Source: Amylibacter marinus (GTDB taxonomy: Bacteria; Pseudomonadota; Alphaproteobacteria; Rhodobacterales; Rhodobacteraceae). Taken from it: 64,000 nt of DNA. Position numbers and translations under genes: made by a program. The DNA lies in the NCBI RefSeq assembly GCF_030160015.1, contig NZ_BSNN01000004.1:1-64000 (forward strand), given 5' to 3'. Position 1 is the first letter of the stretch. The number at the start of each line of letters is the position of its first letter. Positions 15,271-24,038 of the stretch are shown here, in pieces. The notes beneath the pieces are model-generated. The model saw only the letters and a program-made list of their open reading frames with translations. It was not told where the DNA came from and searched no databases.

Positions 15271-17319
15271 ATGGGATTGATGCAACTGAACAGTTTTGCA
15301 GGCGGAAAATGGATTGCGCCATCGGGCCAAACACGCCTGATCAAATCGGCCATTACTGGTGAAACAATCGCGCAGGCGGGGTCGGATGCGTTGGATTTTC
15401 AAGACATGTTGGATTTTGCCAGAAATACCGGTGGCCCAGCGTTGCGAGAGATGACGTTTCATGGGCGTGCGCGCCTGCTCAAGGCCTTGGCACTACATTT
15501 AAACAACCATCGCGATGAGTTATACCAGCTGTCGTATCAAACCGGCGCTACGCTGGCCGATAGCAAAATCGACATCGATGGTGGCATTGGCACAATGCTG
15601 GTTTTTGCCTCTAAGGGGCGACGTGAAATGCCTGATGACCGTGTTTATAGCGATGGTAACACCGAGGTTTTATCTCGAAATGGCACTTTTCTTGGGCAAC
15701 ATGTTTGCACGCCTCTACACGGGGCGGCGGTACATATTAATGCCTTTAATTTCCCCGTTTGGGGCATGTTAGAAAAATTGGCGCCCACGCTTTTGGCCGG
15801 TGTACCAGCCATTATAAAACCTGCGACCGATACCTCTTATGTAACCGAGGCCTGTGTAAGGATCATGGTAGAAAGTGGCATTTTCCCCGAGGGTTCATTT
15901 CAGCTGATCATGGGGGGCACTGGTGATTTGTTGGATCGTTTGGGATGCCAAGACGTCGTCAGCTTTACTGGATCGGCGCACACGGCATTGAGCCTACGGT
16001 CAAATCCGAATATTTTGCGTAACTCGATACGTTTCGTTGCGGAACAAGACAGCCTAAATGCATCCGTTTTAGGCCCTGATGTAACGCCCGATGCACCCGA
16101 ATTCGATCTATTCGTCAAAGAGGCCGTGCGTGAGATTACCACCAAGGCAGGTCAAAAATGCACCGCCATTCGCCGCATCATGGCCCCTGCCAACTTGGTC
16201 GATCCGATCATTGCCGCAATTTCCGCAAAGCTGGATAAAAACACGATTGGTGATCCAGCGAATAGTGCCACCCGCATGGGGGCCCTAGCCTCTGCGGCAC
16301 AAGCGGCGGATGTTTTGGAAAAGGCTGCAATTATCGAAACCGAGGCAACCCGTGTTTACGGTGATCCAAATGCCTGTGATGTGGTTGGCGAAGGATTAGA
16401 AGGCGGGGCATTTGTTGCGCCAATGTTGTTCCATTGTGCAGATCCAGATAGCGCAGAGCAGGTGCATGCGACCGAGGCCTTTGGGCCGGTGGCGACCGTC
16501 ATGCCTTATCGCGATTTGGCCCACGCTGGCGAATTGTTAAACCGCGGTGGCGGGTCATTGGTTGCATCCGTCATCACGCATGACCCAAGTGTCGCGCGCA
16601 AGATGGTAGAGACATCGGCCGCGTTTCATGGCCGCCTATATTTCAACAACCGCGATTCTATGGGGGAATCCACTGGGCATGGTTCGCCGTTACCTCACAT
16701 GGTGCATGGCGGCCCTGGACGAGCAGGCGGTGGCGAAGAAATGGGTGGGGTGCGCGGCGTTATGCATTACATGCAACGTACCGCAATCCAAGGTAGCCCC
16801 GATATTCTATCAGCTGTTGGGGGAACTTGGATAAAGGGAGCCACGCGCAAAACCGAAGCTGCACATCCCTTTACCCGCAACTTTGATCAGCTATCCATTG
16901 GTGAATCCATTATGGCAGGGCCGCGTACGATTACGCTTGAGGACATTGAGCATTTCGCACATTTTACCGGCGATACATTCTATGCACATATGGATGAAGA
17001 CGCCGCCGCGGCGAACCCGTTTTTCCCTGGTCGCGTTGCGCATGGCTATCTATTGTTGTCCTTTGCTGCTGGAATGTTTGTGGAGCCAAATCCAGGCCCG
17101 GTATTGGCCAACACCGGCCTAGAGGGCCTATCATTTCAAAAGCCTGTTTCTGCGGGGGATGCCATCAGCGTAACCTTAACCGTTCAAAAGAAAACCAAAC
17201 GCACCGATACATATGGCGAAGTACGCTGGAATGTTTTATTGTCAAACCAAGATGATGAACAGGTAGCAGAATATACGCTTTTGACTATGAACGAATACGC
17301 GCCTATCACTGAGGAATGA
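15271..17319 (+). CDS. paaZ: bifunctional oxepin-CoA hydrolase / semialdehyde dehydrogenase
   Basis: The start ATG 15271 (MGLMQLNSFAGGKW) has AAAGGA upstream and gives 682 residues, the usual PaaZ length; an earlier in-frame Met at 15220 lies inside the preceding gene. Residues 1-510 are an aldehyde dehydrogenase with NAFNFPVWG, catalytic-type Glu258 (RFVAEQDS) and nucleophile Cys297 (AGQKCTAI). Residues about 535-682 are a MaoC-like (R)-hydratase domain with FTGDTFYAHMDEDAA and FPGRVAHGYLLLS. The known enzyme hydrolyses oxepin-CoA and oxidises the resulting semialdehyde. It lies between the hydratase-dehydrogenase fusion and paaX, overlapping paaX by 4 bases. Confidence 0.96.
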   Translation: MGLMQLNSFAGGKWIAPSGQTRLIKSAITGETIAQAGSDALDFQDMLDFARNTGGPALREMTFHGRARLLKALALHLNNHRDELYQLSYQTGATLADSKIDIDGGIGTMLVFASKGRREMPDDRVYSDGNTEVLSRNGTFLGQHVCTPLHGAAVHINAFNFPVWGMLEKLAPTLLAGVPAIIKPATDTSYVTEACVRIMVESGIFPEGSFQLIMGGTGDLLDRLGCQDVVSFTGSAHTALSLRSNPNILRNSIRFVAEQDSLNASVLGPDVTPDAPEFDLFVKEAVREITTKAGQKCTAIRRIMAPANLVDPIIAAISAKLDKNTIGDPANSATRMGALASAAQAADVLEKAAIIETEATRVYGDPNACDVVGEGLEGGAFVAPMLFHCADPDSAEQVHATEAFGPVATVMPYRDLAHAGELLNRGGGSLVASVITHDPSVARKMVETSAAFHGRLYFNNRDSMGESTGHGSPLPHMVHGGPGRAGGGEEMGGVRGVMHYMQRTAIQGSPDILSAVGGTWIKGATRKTEAAHPFTRNFDQLSIGESIMAGPRTITLEDIEHFAHFTGDTFYAHMDEDAAAANPFFPGRVAHGYLLLSFAAGMFVEPNPGPVLANTGLEGLSFQKPVSAGDAISVTLTVQKKTKRTDTYGEVRWNVLLSNQDDEQVAEYTLLTMNEYAPITEE

Positions 17320-18161
17320 GCAAACAGCACCAAATGATTACACCTCTTGTACGCGACCTGCATGATGCAGGTCGTTTGCGTGTGTGGTCATTGATTATTA
17401 CAATCTTGGGCGATGTTGCACATCCCCATGGTGGCACAATGTCTATGTCGGATTTGCTGACATTAACGGATCATATGGACATCGACCAAGGCGCCATTCG
17501 CACAGCTCTCTCGCGCCTATCAAAGGAAGAGTGGGTGATCGCCAAAAAAACCGGGCGCACATCTGCCTATGCGTTTTCTCATGGCGGACGCGCGGCATTT
17601 GAATCTGCCTCTGCACAGGTCTATGCACCGCGGTATGCACCAGAGTCTGATGCTTGGGTCATAGCTGTTCTTCCCCCCCAACGCGCCAAAGATCGTCAGG
17701 CCATGCAGAAGACGCTGGCAGAAACCAATGCTCTGCAATCACAATCAGGCGTTGCCTTATGGCCTGCTACACTTGCGCCAAAAATGGGTTATTTGGAACA
17801 GCTGGGATGCCTGAGCTTTGTTGGTGATTTAGATAGGGTGCCAAGCTGGGCTAAGGCCGAATTCCCCCCTCCAGAGGCAGAACTACTGGCAAAGAGATTT
17901 ATCGCAAAATACCAAGAGATAGGAAATTCGGACACCCCCTTGCCCGCGCTGGATGCGATGGTTGCACGGATATTGATCCTACATGATTGGCGCCGTATGG
18001 TTTTACGCTATCCGGCGGTACCGGCGGCCCTGCAACCAGATGTGTGGACAATGACCGCAGCACATGCCTTGGTTGTTAAGGTTTACAAGGGTCTATTGTC
18101 TCAATCGGAGAGCGGGCCGATTTCATTGAAGGCACGGGCAATTTTGGACGCACGGTTTTAG
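17316..18161 (+). CDS. paaX: PaaX family transcriptional regulator
   Basis: The 281-residue product has the PaaX layout. An N-terminal winged helix-turn-helix (about residues 22-80) contains LLTLTDHMDIDQGAIRTAL and SRLSKEEWVIAKKTGRTSAY. A central alpha/beta domain begins WVIAVLPPQ, and a C-terminal helical domain contains the family-typical LILHDWRRMVLRYPAVPAAL. PaaX proteins repress paa genes and are released by phenylacetyl-CoA. The ATG overlaps the paaZ stop (ATGA), so it is co-translated with paaZ. Having PaaX as well as a TetR-type PaaR in one locus is notable. Its target may be the paaA promoter region, where an AT-rich inverted repeat is found. Confidence 0.93.
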   Translation: MSKQHQMITPLVRDLHDAGRLRVWSLIITILGDVAHPHGGTMSMSDLLTLTDHMDIDQGAIRTALSRLSKEEWVIAKKTGRTSAYAFSHGGRAAFESASAQVYAPRYAPESDAWVIAVLPPQRAKDRQAMQKTLAETNALQSQSGVALWPATLAPKMGYLEQLGCLSFVGDLDRVPSWAKAEFPPPEAELLAKRFIAKYQEIGNSDTPLPALDAMVARILILHDWRRMVLRYPAVPAALQPDVWTMTAAHALVVKVYKGLLSQSESGPISLKARAILDARF

Positions 18162-18170
18162 CCTGATCAC

Positions 18171-18605
18171 CTAGCTATCTAGGTACATGAAAACGCCTGT
18201 TGCAGTCGCACAAATACGCTCTTTCCCCTGCATACGAAAGTCTGTTCGTGTTGTTACCGTTTTACGTCCGTTTGCAATGATTTGGATGGTTACTTCGATC
18301 GTGCCATCCTGCATCGGGCGCAGGAAATTGGTATGCATATCAACTGTCACGCAGTGCCGCATACGCCCGTTTACCGCACAAATAGTCATGAAGGATGCGG
18401 TATCGGCAACTGCCATCATCGCCTGTCCGGACATAAGCAATTCGCTGCCGTGAATGTTACGTAGCAATTCGGGTGTGGCGACCCAATGGAACAGCGCACC
18501 ACCAGTATCAAAGGACTGCATATTGATCTGCAGGCGGTTGATCCAATCTGCGCAAACCTCATCTTTGATCTGTTGTATCTGTGGGATGGTCAGGTGCTGT
18601 GACAT
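18171..18605 (-). CDS. hotdog-fold acyl-CoA thioesterase
   Basis: The 144-residue protein is a PaaI/YbgC-like hotdog thioesterase: GSELLMSGQAMMAVADTASF on the central helix, then CVTVDMHTNFLRPMQDGTIEVTI, the usual strand after it. It is a second thioesterase in this locus, distinct in sequence from paaI and with a shifted active-site pattern (MSGQAMMAVADTA rather than HGGTIFHLADT). It is convergent with paaX at a 9-base gap and divergent from paaA, so it shares the paaA promoter region. The substrate is unknown; an aromatic or acyl-CoA from the same pathway is a reasonable guess. Confidence 0.8.
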   Translation of the reverse strand: MSQHLTIPQIQQIKDEVCADWINRLQINMQSFDTGGALFHWVATPELLRNIHGSELLMSGQAMMAVADTASFMTICAVNGRMRHCVTVDMHTNFLRPMQDGTIEVTIQIIANGRKTVTTRTDFRMQGKERICATATGVFMYLDS

Positions 18606-18620
18606 TTTTCGGCCTTCGAT

Positions 18621-18665
18621 ATATTACGATTATTTCTTGATTTCATATTTTTTGTAATATAAAAA
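18621..18665. promoter_or_regulatory. paaA promoter with AT-rich inverted repeat
   Basis: TTGATT (18637-18642) and TAAAAA (18660-18665) at 17-base spacing form a candidate promoter for paaABCDE. ATATTAC (18621-18627) and GTAATAT (18654-18660) are inverted copies, one upstream of the -35 and one against the -10. This is the sort of paired site expected for a repressor such as PaaX. The assignment to PaaX is inference, and the GC-rich PaaR palindrome is absent here. Confidence 0.5.
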
Positions 18666-18692
18666 GACCCTGCAATCAAGAGGGAATCAATC

Positions 18693-19700
18693 ATGTACTC
18701 ACAGGGACTGATCGGCGCGGACAGCAGCTCTGAGGAAACGCCTGAATTTTTGGCCGAGTTTCAAAAACGCATCGACCGAGAAGAGAAAATAGAGCCCAAC
18801 GATCCAATGCCCTCTGGGTATCGCAAAACGCTGGTGCGCCAAATTGGCCAACATGCGCATTCCGAAATCGTTGGTATGCTGCCCGAGGGCAATTGGATCA
18901 CCCGCGCGCCCACTCTGCGCCGCAAGATCGCCTTGCTGGCCAAGGTGCAAGATGAGGGAGGGCATGGTCTGTACCTTTATTCCGCAGCAGAAACATTGGG
19001 CGTTTCGCGCAAACAGATGACCGAGGAATTGCTGTCAGGGAAGGCAAAGTATTCGTCGATCTTCAATTATCCCACCCCGACATGGGCCGATATGGGTGCT
19101 ATTGGTTGGTTGGTTGATGGCGCGGCGATCATGAATCAAATCCCCCTATGTCGCTGTTCCTACGGCCCCTATGCCCGCGCTATGGTGCGCGTGTGCAAAG
19201 AGGAAAGCTTCCATCAACGTCAGGGCTACGAGATTATGATTTCCCTTGCACATGGTTCGCCAGAGCAAAAGGAAATGGCTCAAGATGCGCTAAACCGCTG
19301 GTGGTGGCCATCGATAATGATGTTTGGCCCGCATGATAGCGACAGCACCAATTCCGACCAATCTATGGCATGGAAAATCAAGCGTTTTAGCAATGATGAG
19401 CTGCGCCAGAAATTCATTGATGCAACCATCCCTCAGGCGGAATACTTGGGCCTAACGGTGCCTGATCCAGATTTAAAATGGAATCCTGAGAAAAACGACG
19501 GCAAGGGTGGCTATGATTTCGGTGCCATCGACTGGGATGAATTTTGGACCGTAGTCAAAGGTGGCGGCAAGATGAATGTTGACCGCATCACCGCCCGCCA
19601 AAAGGCATGGGATGATGGCGAGTGGGTGCGCGACGCCGCCCTAGCCCATGCCAAGAAACAAACAGCAAAAAAGGCCAGCGCAACACTGGCCGCGGAGTAA
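18693..19700 (+). CDS. paaA: phenylacetyl-CoA 1,2-epoxidase, catalytic subunit A
   Basis: The 335-residue product is the di-iron catalytic subunit of the ring-epoxidising monooxygenase. The metal-ligand motifs are visible: Glu58 in HAHSEIVG, the Glu88-x2-His91 pair in [11 protein letters not shown], and Glu171-x2-His174 in [13 protein letters not shown]. It is slightly longer than the roughly 310-residue enteric homologue because of a charged Lys/Ala-rich C-terminal tail. PaaA works with structural subunit PaaC, PaaB and reductase PaaE. The start ATG 18693 has GAGGGAA upstream. It is the first gene of paaABCDE, with 4 bases before paaB. Confidence 0.97.
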   Translation: MYSQGLIGADSSSEETPEFLAEFQKRIDREEKIEPNDPMPSGYRKTLVRQIGQHAHSEIVGMLPEGNWITRAPTLRRKIALLAKVQDEGGHGLYLYSAAETLGVSRKQMTEELLSGKAKYSSIFNYPTPTWADMGAIGWLVDGAAIMNQIPLCRCSYGPYARAMVRVCKEESFHQRQGYEIMISLAHGSPEQKEMAQDALNRWWWPSIMMFGPHDSDSTNSDQSMAWKIKRFSNDELRQKFIDATIPQAEYLGLTVPDPDLKWNPEKNDGKGGYDFGAIDWDEFWTVVKGGGKMNVDRITARQKAWDDGEWVRDAALAHAKKQTAKKASATLAAE

Positions 19701-19704
19701 GAAC

Positions 19705-19995
19705 ATGTCAGATCAAAACGAAATACCTCTGTGGGAAGTTTTCATTCGTCCGCGCAACGGTCTATCGCATCGCCACTGTGGGTCATTGCATGCGGTTGAT
19801 GCGACAATGGCGCTGAATGCAGCGCGTGATGTTTACACGCGACGTGGAGAAGGCCAATCCATTTGGATCGTACCATCCGCCGATATCACCGCATCCGATC
19901 CACAAGAAAAAGATGCAAATTTTGAGCCATCCGAGAGCAAAATTTATCGCCACCCCACGTTCTATGAAGTTCCAGAAGAAGTGGGCCATATGTAA
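19705..19995 (+). CDS. paaB: phenylacetyl-CoA epoxidase subunit B
   Basis: The start ATG 19705 gives MSDQNEIPLWEVFIRPRNG and 96 residues, the normal PaaB size; the frame runs further upstream only into paaA. WEVFIRP, LSHRHCGSLHAVDATMAL and NAARDVYTRRGEG are the conserved PaaB pattern. This small subunit is required for the assembled epoxidase and has no catalytic metal. Its stop shares a base with the paaC start, so translation is coupled. Confidence 0.95.
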   Translation: MSDQNEIPLWEVFIRPRNGLSHRHCGSLHAVDATMALNAARDVYTRRGEGQSIWIVPSADITASDPQEKDANFEPSESKIYRHPTFYEVPEEVGHM

Positions 19996-20750
19996 TGGGC
20001 AACGATGTGTTATTTGAAACTCTGCTGCGTTTAGCGGATAATCATCTTATCCTTGGGCACCGCTTGTCCGAATGGTGCGGGCATGCGCCAATGCTAGAAG
20101 AAGACTTAGCCATGCCCAATATAGCATTGGATTTGATTGGTCAGTCGCGTGCGTTGTATGCCTATGCCGCAGAGATTGAAAATCAAGGTAGAAGCGAAGA
20201 CGATCTTGCATTTCTGCGCCTTGAAAAAGACTATCACAACATTCTAATGGTCGAGCGTCCCAATGGTGATTTCGGGCACACAATGTTGCGACAGTTTCTG
20301 TTCTCGTCGTTCATGGTTCTGTTTTGGGAGCGCGCGCAAAATAGCACCGATAAGGTGCTGTCTGGCATTGCTGGAAAGGCGTTTAAGGAATCGCAATACC
20401 ATGTACGCCATACCGCTGAGTGGATCATCCGCCTAGGCGATGGCACCGAAGAGAGCCACAAGCGAATGACAGCAGCCACTGCGGCACTTGCCCCATATAT
20501 TGGCGAGCTGTTTGAGGCAGATGCCGTGGATCAGAGTGCAATTTCTGCTGGTATTATTCCACGTGCAAGCGATCTGCGCGGTGCATGGGAAACACAGGTT
20601 CGTTCAGTTTATGCCGAGGCGACATTAGAACCCATTCTAGATCATCAGGCCCAAACCGGCGGGCGTATTGGTCAACATACCGAAGATATGGGGTTCTTGC
20701 TGGCGCAATTGCAATATGTACAGCGCACCTACCCGAACATGACATGGTAA
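19995..20750 (+). CDS. paaC: phenylacetyl-CoA epoxidase structural subunit C
   Basis: The 251-residue helical protein is the PaaA-like partner without a functional di-iron site. Recognisable parts are LADNHLILGHRLSEWCGHAPMLEEDLAMPNIALDLIGQ, here quoted in two pieces as LADNHLILGHRLSEWC and EEDLAMPNIALDLIGQ, then FLFSSFMVLFWE and YHVRHTAEWIIRLGDGTEES. PaaC forms the stable heterodimer with PaaA and contributes to CoA-substrate binding. It starts on the last base of the paaB stop and overlaps paaD by 7 bases. Confidence 0.95.
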   Translation: MGNDVLFETLLRLADNHLILGHRLSEWCGHAPMLEEDLAMPNIALDLIGQSRALYAYAAEIENQGRSEDDLAFLRLEKDYHNILMVERPNGDFGHTMLRQFLFSSFMVLFWERAQNSTDKVLSGIAGKAFKESQYHVRHTAEWIIRLGDGTEESHKRMTAATAALAPYIGELFEADAVDQSAISAGIIPRASDLRGAWETQVRSVYAEATLEPILDHQAQTGGRIGQHTEDMGFLLAQLQYVQRTYPNMTW

Positions 20751-21232
20751 CGAGCGAGCAACAGTCCGCATGGGATGCCGCCGCGGCGGTTCTAGACCCC
20801 GAGGTTCCTGCCGTTACGGTAGCGGATTTGGGTATCCTAAGGTCTGTTGAAATGACCGGCGGTCGATCAGTATTGGCAAAGGTAACCCCGACCTATTCCG
20901 GATGCCCTGCGGTATCCGCGATAGAAATAGCCATTGATGTTGCCCTGCGCGAGGCAGGGTTTGATCCGACAATAGAGCGGGTAATGTCCCCCCCATGGAC
21001 CACCGATTGGGTGACCACCGAGGGTCGTGAAAAGCTACGCGCCTATGGCATAGCCCCCCCCGTTCAGGCATCAAATTCGCTACGCGCCTTGTTTGGCGAT
21101 ACGGTGGTCGCCTGCCCGCGTTGCGCATCTACCGACACCACGCGTGTTTCTGAATTTGGGTCAACGGCCTGCAAAGCACTGTATAAATGCGATGCCTGCC
21201 ATGAACCCTTTGACTATTTTAAGTGTATTTAG
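20744..21232 (+). CDS. paaD: phenylacetyl-CoA epoxidase maturation protein D
   Basis: The start ATG 20744 overlaps the end of paaC and gives 162 residues; a longer frame upstream lies wholly inside paaC. The N-terminal half is a MIP18/DUF59 domain (LDPEVPAVTVADLGILRSV, TPTYSGCPAVSAIE). The C-terminus carries a zinc-ribbon-like pair of Cys-x2-Cys motifs (CPRCAST and CDACHEPF) plus an extra Cys before the second. PaaD is known to be needed for an active epoxidase, probably in Fe-S or metal-centre assembly, and is not part of the final complex. Confidence 0.94.
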   Translation: MVTSEQQSAWDAAAAVLDPEVPAVTVADLGILRSVEMTGGRSVLAKVTPTYSGCPAVSAIEIAIDVALREAGFDPTIERVMSPPWTTDWVTTEGREKLRAYGIAPPVQASNSLRALFGDTVVACPRCASTDTTRVSEFGSTACKALYKCDACHEPFDYFKCI

Positions 21233-21241
21233 GAGGCATCT

Positions 21242-22315
21242 ATGGCTGCTGCACGTTTTAACGAATTAACTCTGAACTCTGTCGTCGCGGAAACCGCCGA
21301 TGCGGTTATACTCAGCTTCGACATCCCTGCCGAATTGCGCGATGAATATGCCTTTACACCGGGTCAATATTTGACACTGCGCGATACGATCGATGGGCAG
21401 GATGTGCGTCGGTCTTATTCTATTTGTTCCCCACTGGGTTCGGATACCCTATCCGTTGGCGTAAAACGCATTGATGGGGGCGTATTTTCCAGCCATGCCA
21501 TGGCGTTGAATGCGGGAAAATCCTTACAGGTCATGACTCCCCAAGGTCGGTTTTTAGCCCCGATCGGCGGAGAGCATGATTATCTTTTGTTGGCGGCCGG
21601 TTCTGGGATCACACCAATGGTATCTATTGCGCGTTCCGTTTTAGAAAACGAACCCAACAGCACCGTAACATTGTGCTATGCAAACCGTTCAACGGAGAGC
21701 GTTATGTTTCGCACCGCCTTCGATGATCTAAAAGACCAATATCTAACCCGTTTCATGCTGACCCATGTGATGGATCAAGAAATTCAGGACATCGAATTGT
21801 TCAATGGCCGCCTTGATGGCGAAAAGTTGGATACAATGGCAACACGCGGATTGATCACCCCCAAGGCATATGACGCGATTTATATTTGTGGCCCCCAACC
21901 GATGATCGAGGGTGCCTCTGTAGCACTTGAATCCATGGGGGTAGACAAGGATAAAATCAAATTCGAATTGTTCACCCCAAATGGCGGGACCCCAATTGCC
22001 AGCGCAAATGCATCTCAGGTTGATCCAAATGCTGATGCCCTAAAGATCAGCGTAACAGTTGATGGATCAACCCGCAGTTTCCCGCTTCGCCCCGGTGAGA
22101 AAACGGTAGAGGCCGCCGCCAAGGCAGGTGTCGAATTCCCCTATTCTTGTGACAATGGGATGTGCGCTACCTGCCGCTGTAAGGTGGTTAGGGGGGATGT
22201 AGAAATGGTACAAAACTTCAGCCTTGAACCATGGGAGATGGAGGCAGGGTTTGTTTTGGCCTGCCAAGTACAACCTAAATCAGATGATGTGCTGTTGGAT
22301 TTCGACGCCCTATAG
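21242..22315 (+). CDS. paaE: phenylacetyl-CoA epoxidase reductase subunit E
   Basis: The 357-residue product has an FAD-binding barrel (RRSYSICSPLG near residue 57), an NAD(P)H domain (LLAAGSGITPMVSIAR, YICGPQPMIEG) and a C-terminal plant-type [2Fe-2S] domain with Cys303, Cys308, Cys311 and Cys341. It passes electrons from NADPH to the PaaA di-iron site. AGGAGG before ATG 21242 is a near-perfect ribosome site, perhaps allowing independent adjustment of the reductase level. A 12-bp terminator hairpin follows 13 bases after the stop. Confidence 0.96.
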   Translation: MAAARFNELTLNSVVAETADAVILSFDIPAELRDEYAFTPGQYLTLRDTIDGQDVRRSYSICSPLGSDTLSVGVKRIDGGVFSSHAMALNAGKSLQVMTPQGRFLAPIGGEHDYLLLAAGSGITPMVSIARSVLENEPNSTVTLCYANRSTESVMFRTAFDDLKDQYLTRFMLTHVMDQEIQDIELFNGRLDGEKLDTMATRGLITPKAYDAIYICGPQPMIEGASVALESMGVDKDKIKFELFTPNGGTPIASANASQVDPNADALKISVTVDGSTRSFPLRPGEKTVEAAAKAGVEFPYSCDNGMCATCRCKVVRGDVEMVQNFSLEPWEMEAGFVLACQVQPKSDDVLLDFDAL

Positions 22316-22327
22316 GAAGAGTATTTG

Positions 22328-22354
22328 GCCTTTGCTATACCCTATAGCAAAGGC
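22328..22354. terminator. bidirectional terminator between paaE and the TetR gene
   Basis: GCCTTTGCTATA (22328-22339) and TATAGCAAAGGC (22343-22354) form a perfect 12-bp stem around CCC, placed between the convergent paaE and TetR-operon genes. T-runs are weak on both sides, but the position and the long stem support transcription termination for one or both operons. Confidence 0.78.
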
Positions 22355-22404
22355 TGCGTAGGGCTGGTGGTCAACCATCTATTTGGGTGAAGTCACAATC
22401 CAAC

Positions 22405-22974
22405 CTAGGTCTGAAATCGCTGTGATACCAGCCGAAGCGCGGCCTCGAAGCGCTGGGTATCCTGAGCCACGCGCGCGGCCAACTGCGCGCCCTCCAGCAA
22501 AGGAAGCAGGGCAGCGGCTTCGGCTTCTGGATCTAGAACATGCTGGATTGATCCATCTTCTTTACCTTGCCTAAATTTCTGTGAAATCCACTCGATCATC
22601 ATTGATCTAAAACTGTTCATTTCGGCAATGGTTTGCGCAGACAGGCTCTCTATGCTGGTTGAAAAAGACACGCAGAGGCACAGGCTTTGCCCGCCTTCAA
22701 GTGCCCCATGATACCTTGAGATCAATGCACTTAGGCATGCGGCACCTGTGGCATGTTCTAGGTCGATTTCCGCGCAGGCCGCCTTTAGATCGGTATGGTA
22801 TCGCTGCATGAGGGCCACGGCCAATGTTGCCTTGTTGGCAAAATGGTGGTGGATGCTGGCCTTGGTGATCTTCACCTCTGCGGCTAGATCCGCATAGCTG
22901 AAACCATCAAAGCCACGCGTTCTTGCCGCGTGCTCTGCTGAGTTTAGAAGGTTGGTTTTGGTGTCGGTGACCAT
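22405..22974 (-). CDS. TetR/AcrR family transcriptional regulator
   Basis: The 189-residue product has a TetR DNA-binding domain at residues 8-55, with GFDGFSYADLAAEVKITKASIHHHFANKATLAVAL. The C-terminal domain holds the LCLCVSFSTSIESL stretch seen in TetR_C members that control detoxification or redox enzymes. It is the last of five minus-strand genes (GST, cupin, SDR, amine oxidase, TetR), 14 bases after the amine oxidase stop. The palindromic site in front of the first gene (26061-26089) is its likely target, making this an autoregulated operon (inferred). The ligand is unknown. Confidence 0.88.
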   Translation of the reverse strand: MVTDTKTNLLNSAEHAARTRGFDGFSYADLAAEVKITKASIHHHFANKATLAVALMQRYHTDLKAACAEIDLEHATGAACLSALISRYHGALEGGQSLCLCVSFSTSIESLSAQTIAEMNSFRSMMIEWISQKFRQGKEDGSIQHVLDPEAEAAALLPLLEGAQLAARVAQDTQRFEAALRLVSQRFQT

Positions 22975-22988
22975 TTACTAAGCCTATT

Positions 22989-24035
22989 TTAGATACCCAA
23001 TGTGTCTAGAACATTTTCCGCAGCTTCTAAAGCGCCTTCAATATATCCCCCAAAATTTGCGGCAACTTCTGTGCCTGAAAAATGCAGTGCCCCATTCCAC
23101 AGCTCTGTCATGGCACGGGGCAACCCATAGGTTGGATGCGCATACATTGGGGTCTTATCTGCCTGCGTAGCCGTATAGGGATCAAAGGCCCAATCCTTGA
23201 TATACAGCTGACGTGGATCAGCGGCCTGTGGCCCAAACAGGCGGGCCAGTTGTGCGCGCAACTCTTGGCGCAGTTTTCGATCATCAGCGCGCCCGTCAGG
23301 TGAGACACCGACAAAGCCAAACAACGCATATGGGCCACCTGTTTTCGGCGAGGCGTCATGAATTTCGGCGGCCGGGCCTTTATGACTCATCGCATCACCC
23401 GATAGCCCTTCTTCGCGCCAGAAGGGCCTGTCATAAATTGCCATGGCCTTAGCCTGACCGGCCATCCACGTCGGGATAGCCTGCATCATTTGCATGGTTT
23501 GGTTCGGCAGTGCCGGTGTGAAATTAATCAGAGCGGCAATGCGTGGCGGTAAAGACAGCACCACCTGATCGCCGCTAACTTTCTGGCCATTTGAGAGTGT
23601 TGCGATACACATATCATCTGATTTCGTGATCTCCGTCACGTTAGCGTTAAAGAGTTTGCGGTGATCTGGAATGCGTTCTGCCAGCGCCGTGATCAATGCT
23701 CCAAACCCACCTACAAGCCGCCACGAACCTTCCATGGATGAAAATCCCCGACCACGATGAACCTGCCCCCGCTCATCCTCAAAGACCAGCGCACCATCGC
23801 AATACTGGTCAAATTTTTGCAATCCCAAACGATCAATCATTGTATCAATGCGTGGTTGCCCCGGCCAAAACCATGCAGGGCCCATATCGAAATAGCCATC
23901 CTGTTGATGCTGCGTCAAAATCCGCCCACCAAGGCGTAGGCGCGCCTCTAGCAGGATGTAATCCCTACCTTGGCTCTCGAGCGCTTCGGCCAGAGCAAGT
24001 CCGGACAGCCCCCCCCCGATGATGAGTGTTCTCAT
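22989..24035 (-). CDS. FAD-dependent amine oxidase-like flavoprotein
   Basis: The 348-residue product begins with a classic dinucleotide site (TLIIGGGLSGLALAEALE), then LLEARLRLGGRI and GPAWFWPGQPRI, as in flavin-containing monoamine oxidases. The C-terminus contains LHFSGTEVAANFGGYIEGALEAAE, the conserved FAD contact. It is shorter than classic 430-500-residue amine oxidases, so the substrate domain is reduced. The enzyme probably oxidises an amine or a C-C/C-N bond of a small molecule in the cytoplasm. The substrate cannot be told. It is 3 bases after the SDR gene and co-transcribed with it. Confidence 0.85.
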   Translation of the reverse strand: MRTLIIGGGLSGLALAEALESQGRDYILLEARLRLGGRILTQHQQDGYFDMGPAWFWPGQPRIDTMIDRLGLQKFDQYCDGALVFEDERGQVHRGRGFSSMEGSWRLVGGFGALITALAERIPDHRKLFNANVTEITKSDDMCIATLSNGQKVSGDQVVLSLPPRIAALINFTPALPNQTMQMMQAIPTWMAGQAKAMAIYDRPFWREEGLSGDAMSHKGPAAEIHDASPKTGGPYALFGFVGVSPDGRADDRKLRQELRAQLARLFGPQAADPRQLYIKDWAFDPYTATQADKTPMYAHPTYGLPRAMTELWNGALHFSGTEVAANFGGYIEGALEAAENVLDTLGI

Positions 24036-24038
24036 ATT

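Noticed and set aside
20585-20743. Upstream extension of paaD
   Set aside because: It lies within paaC in another frame; paaD homologues begin near the ATG at 20744.
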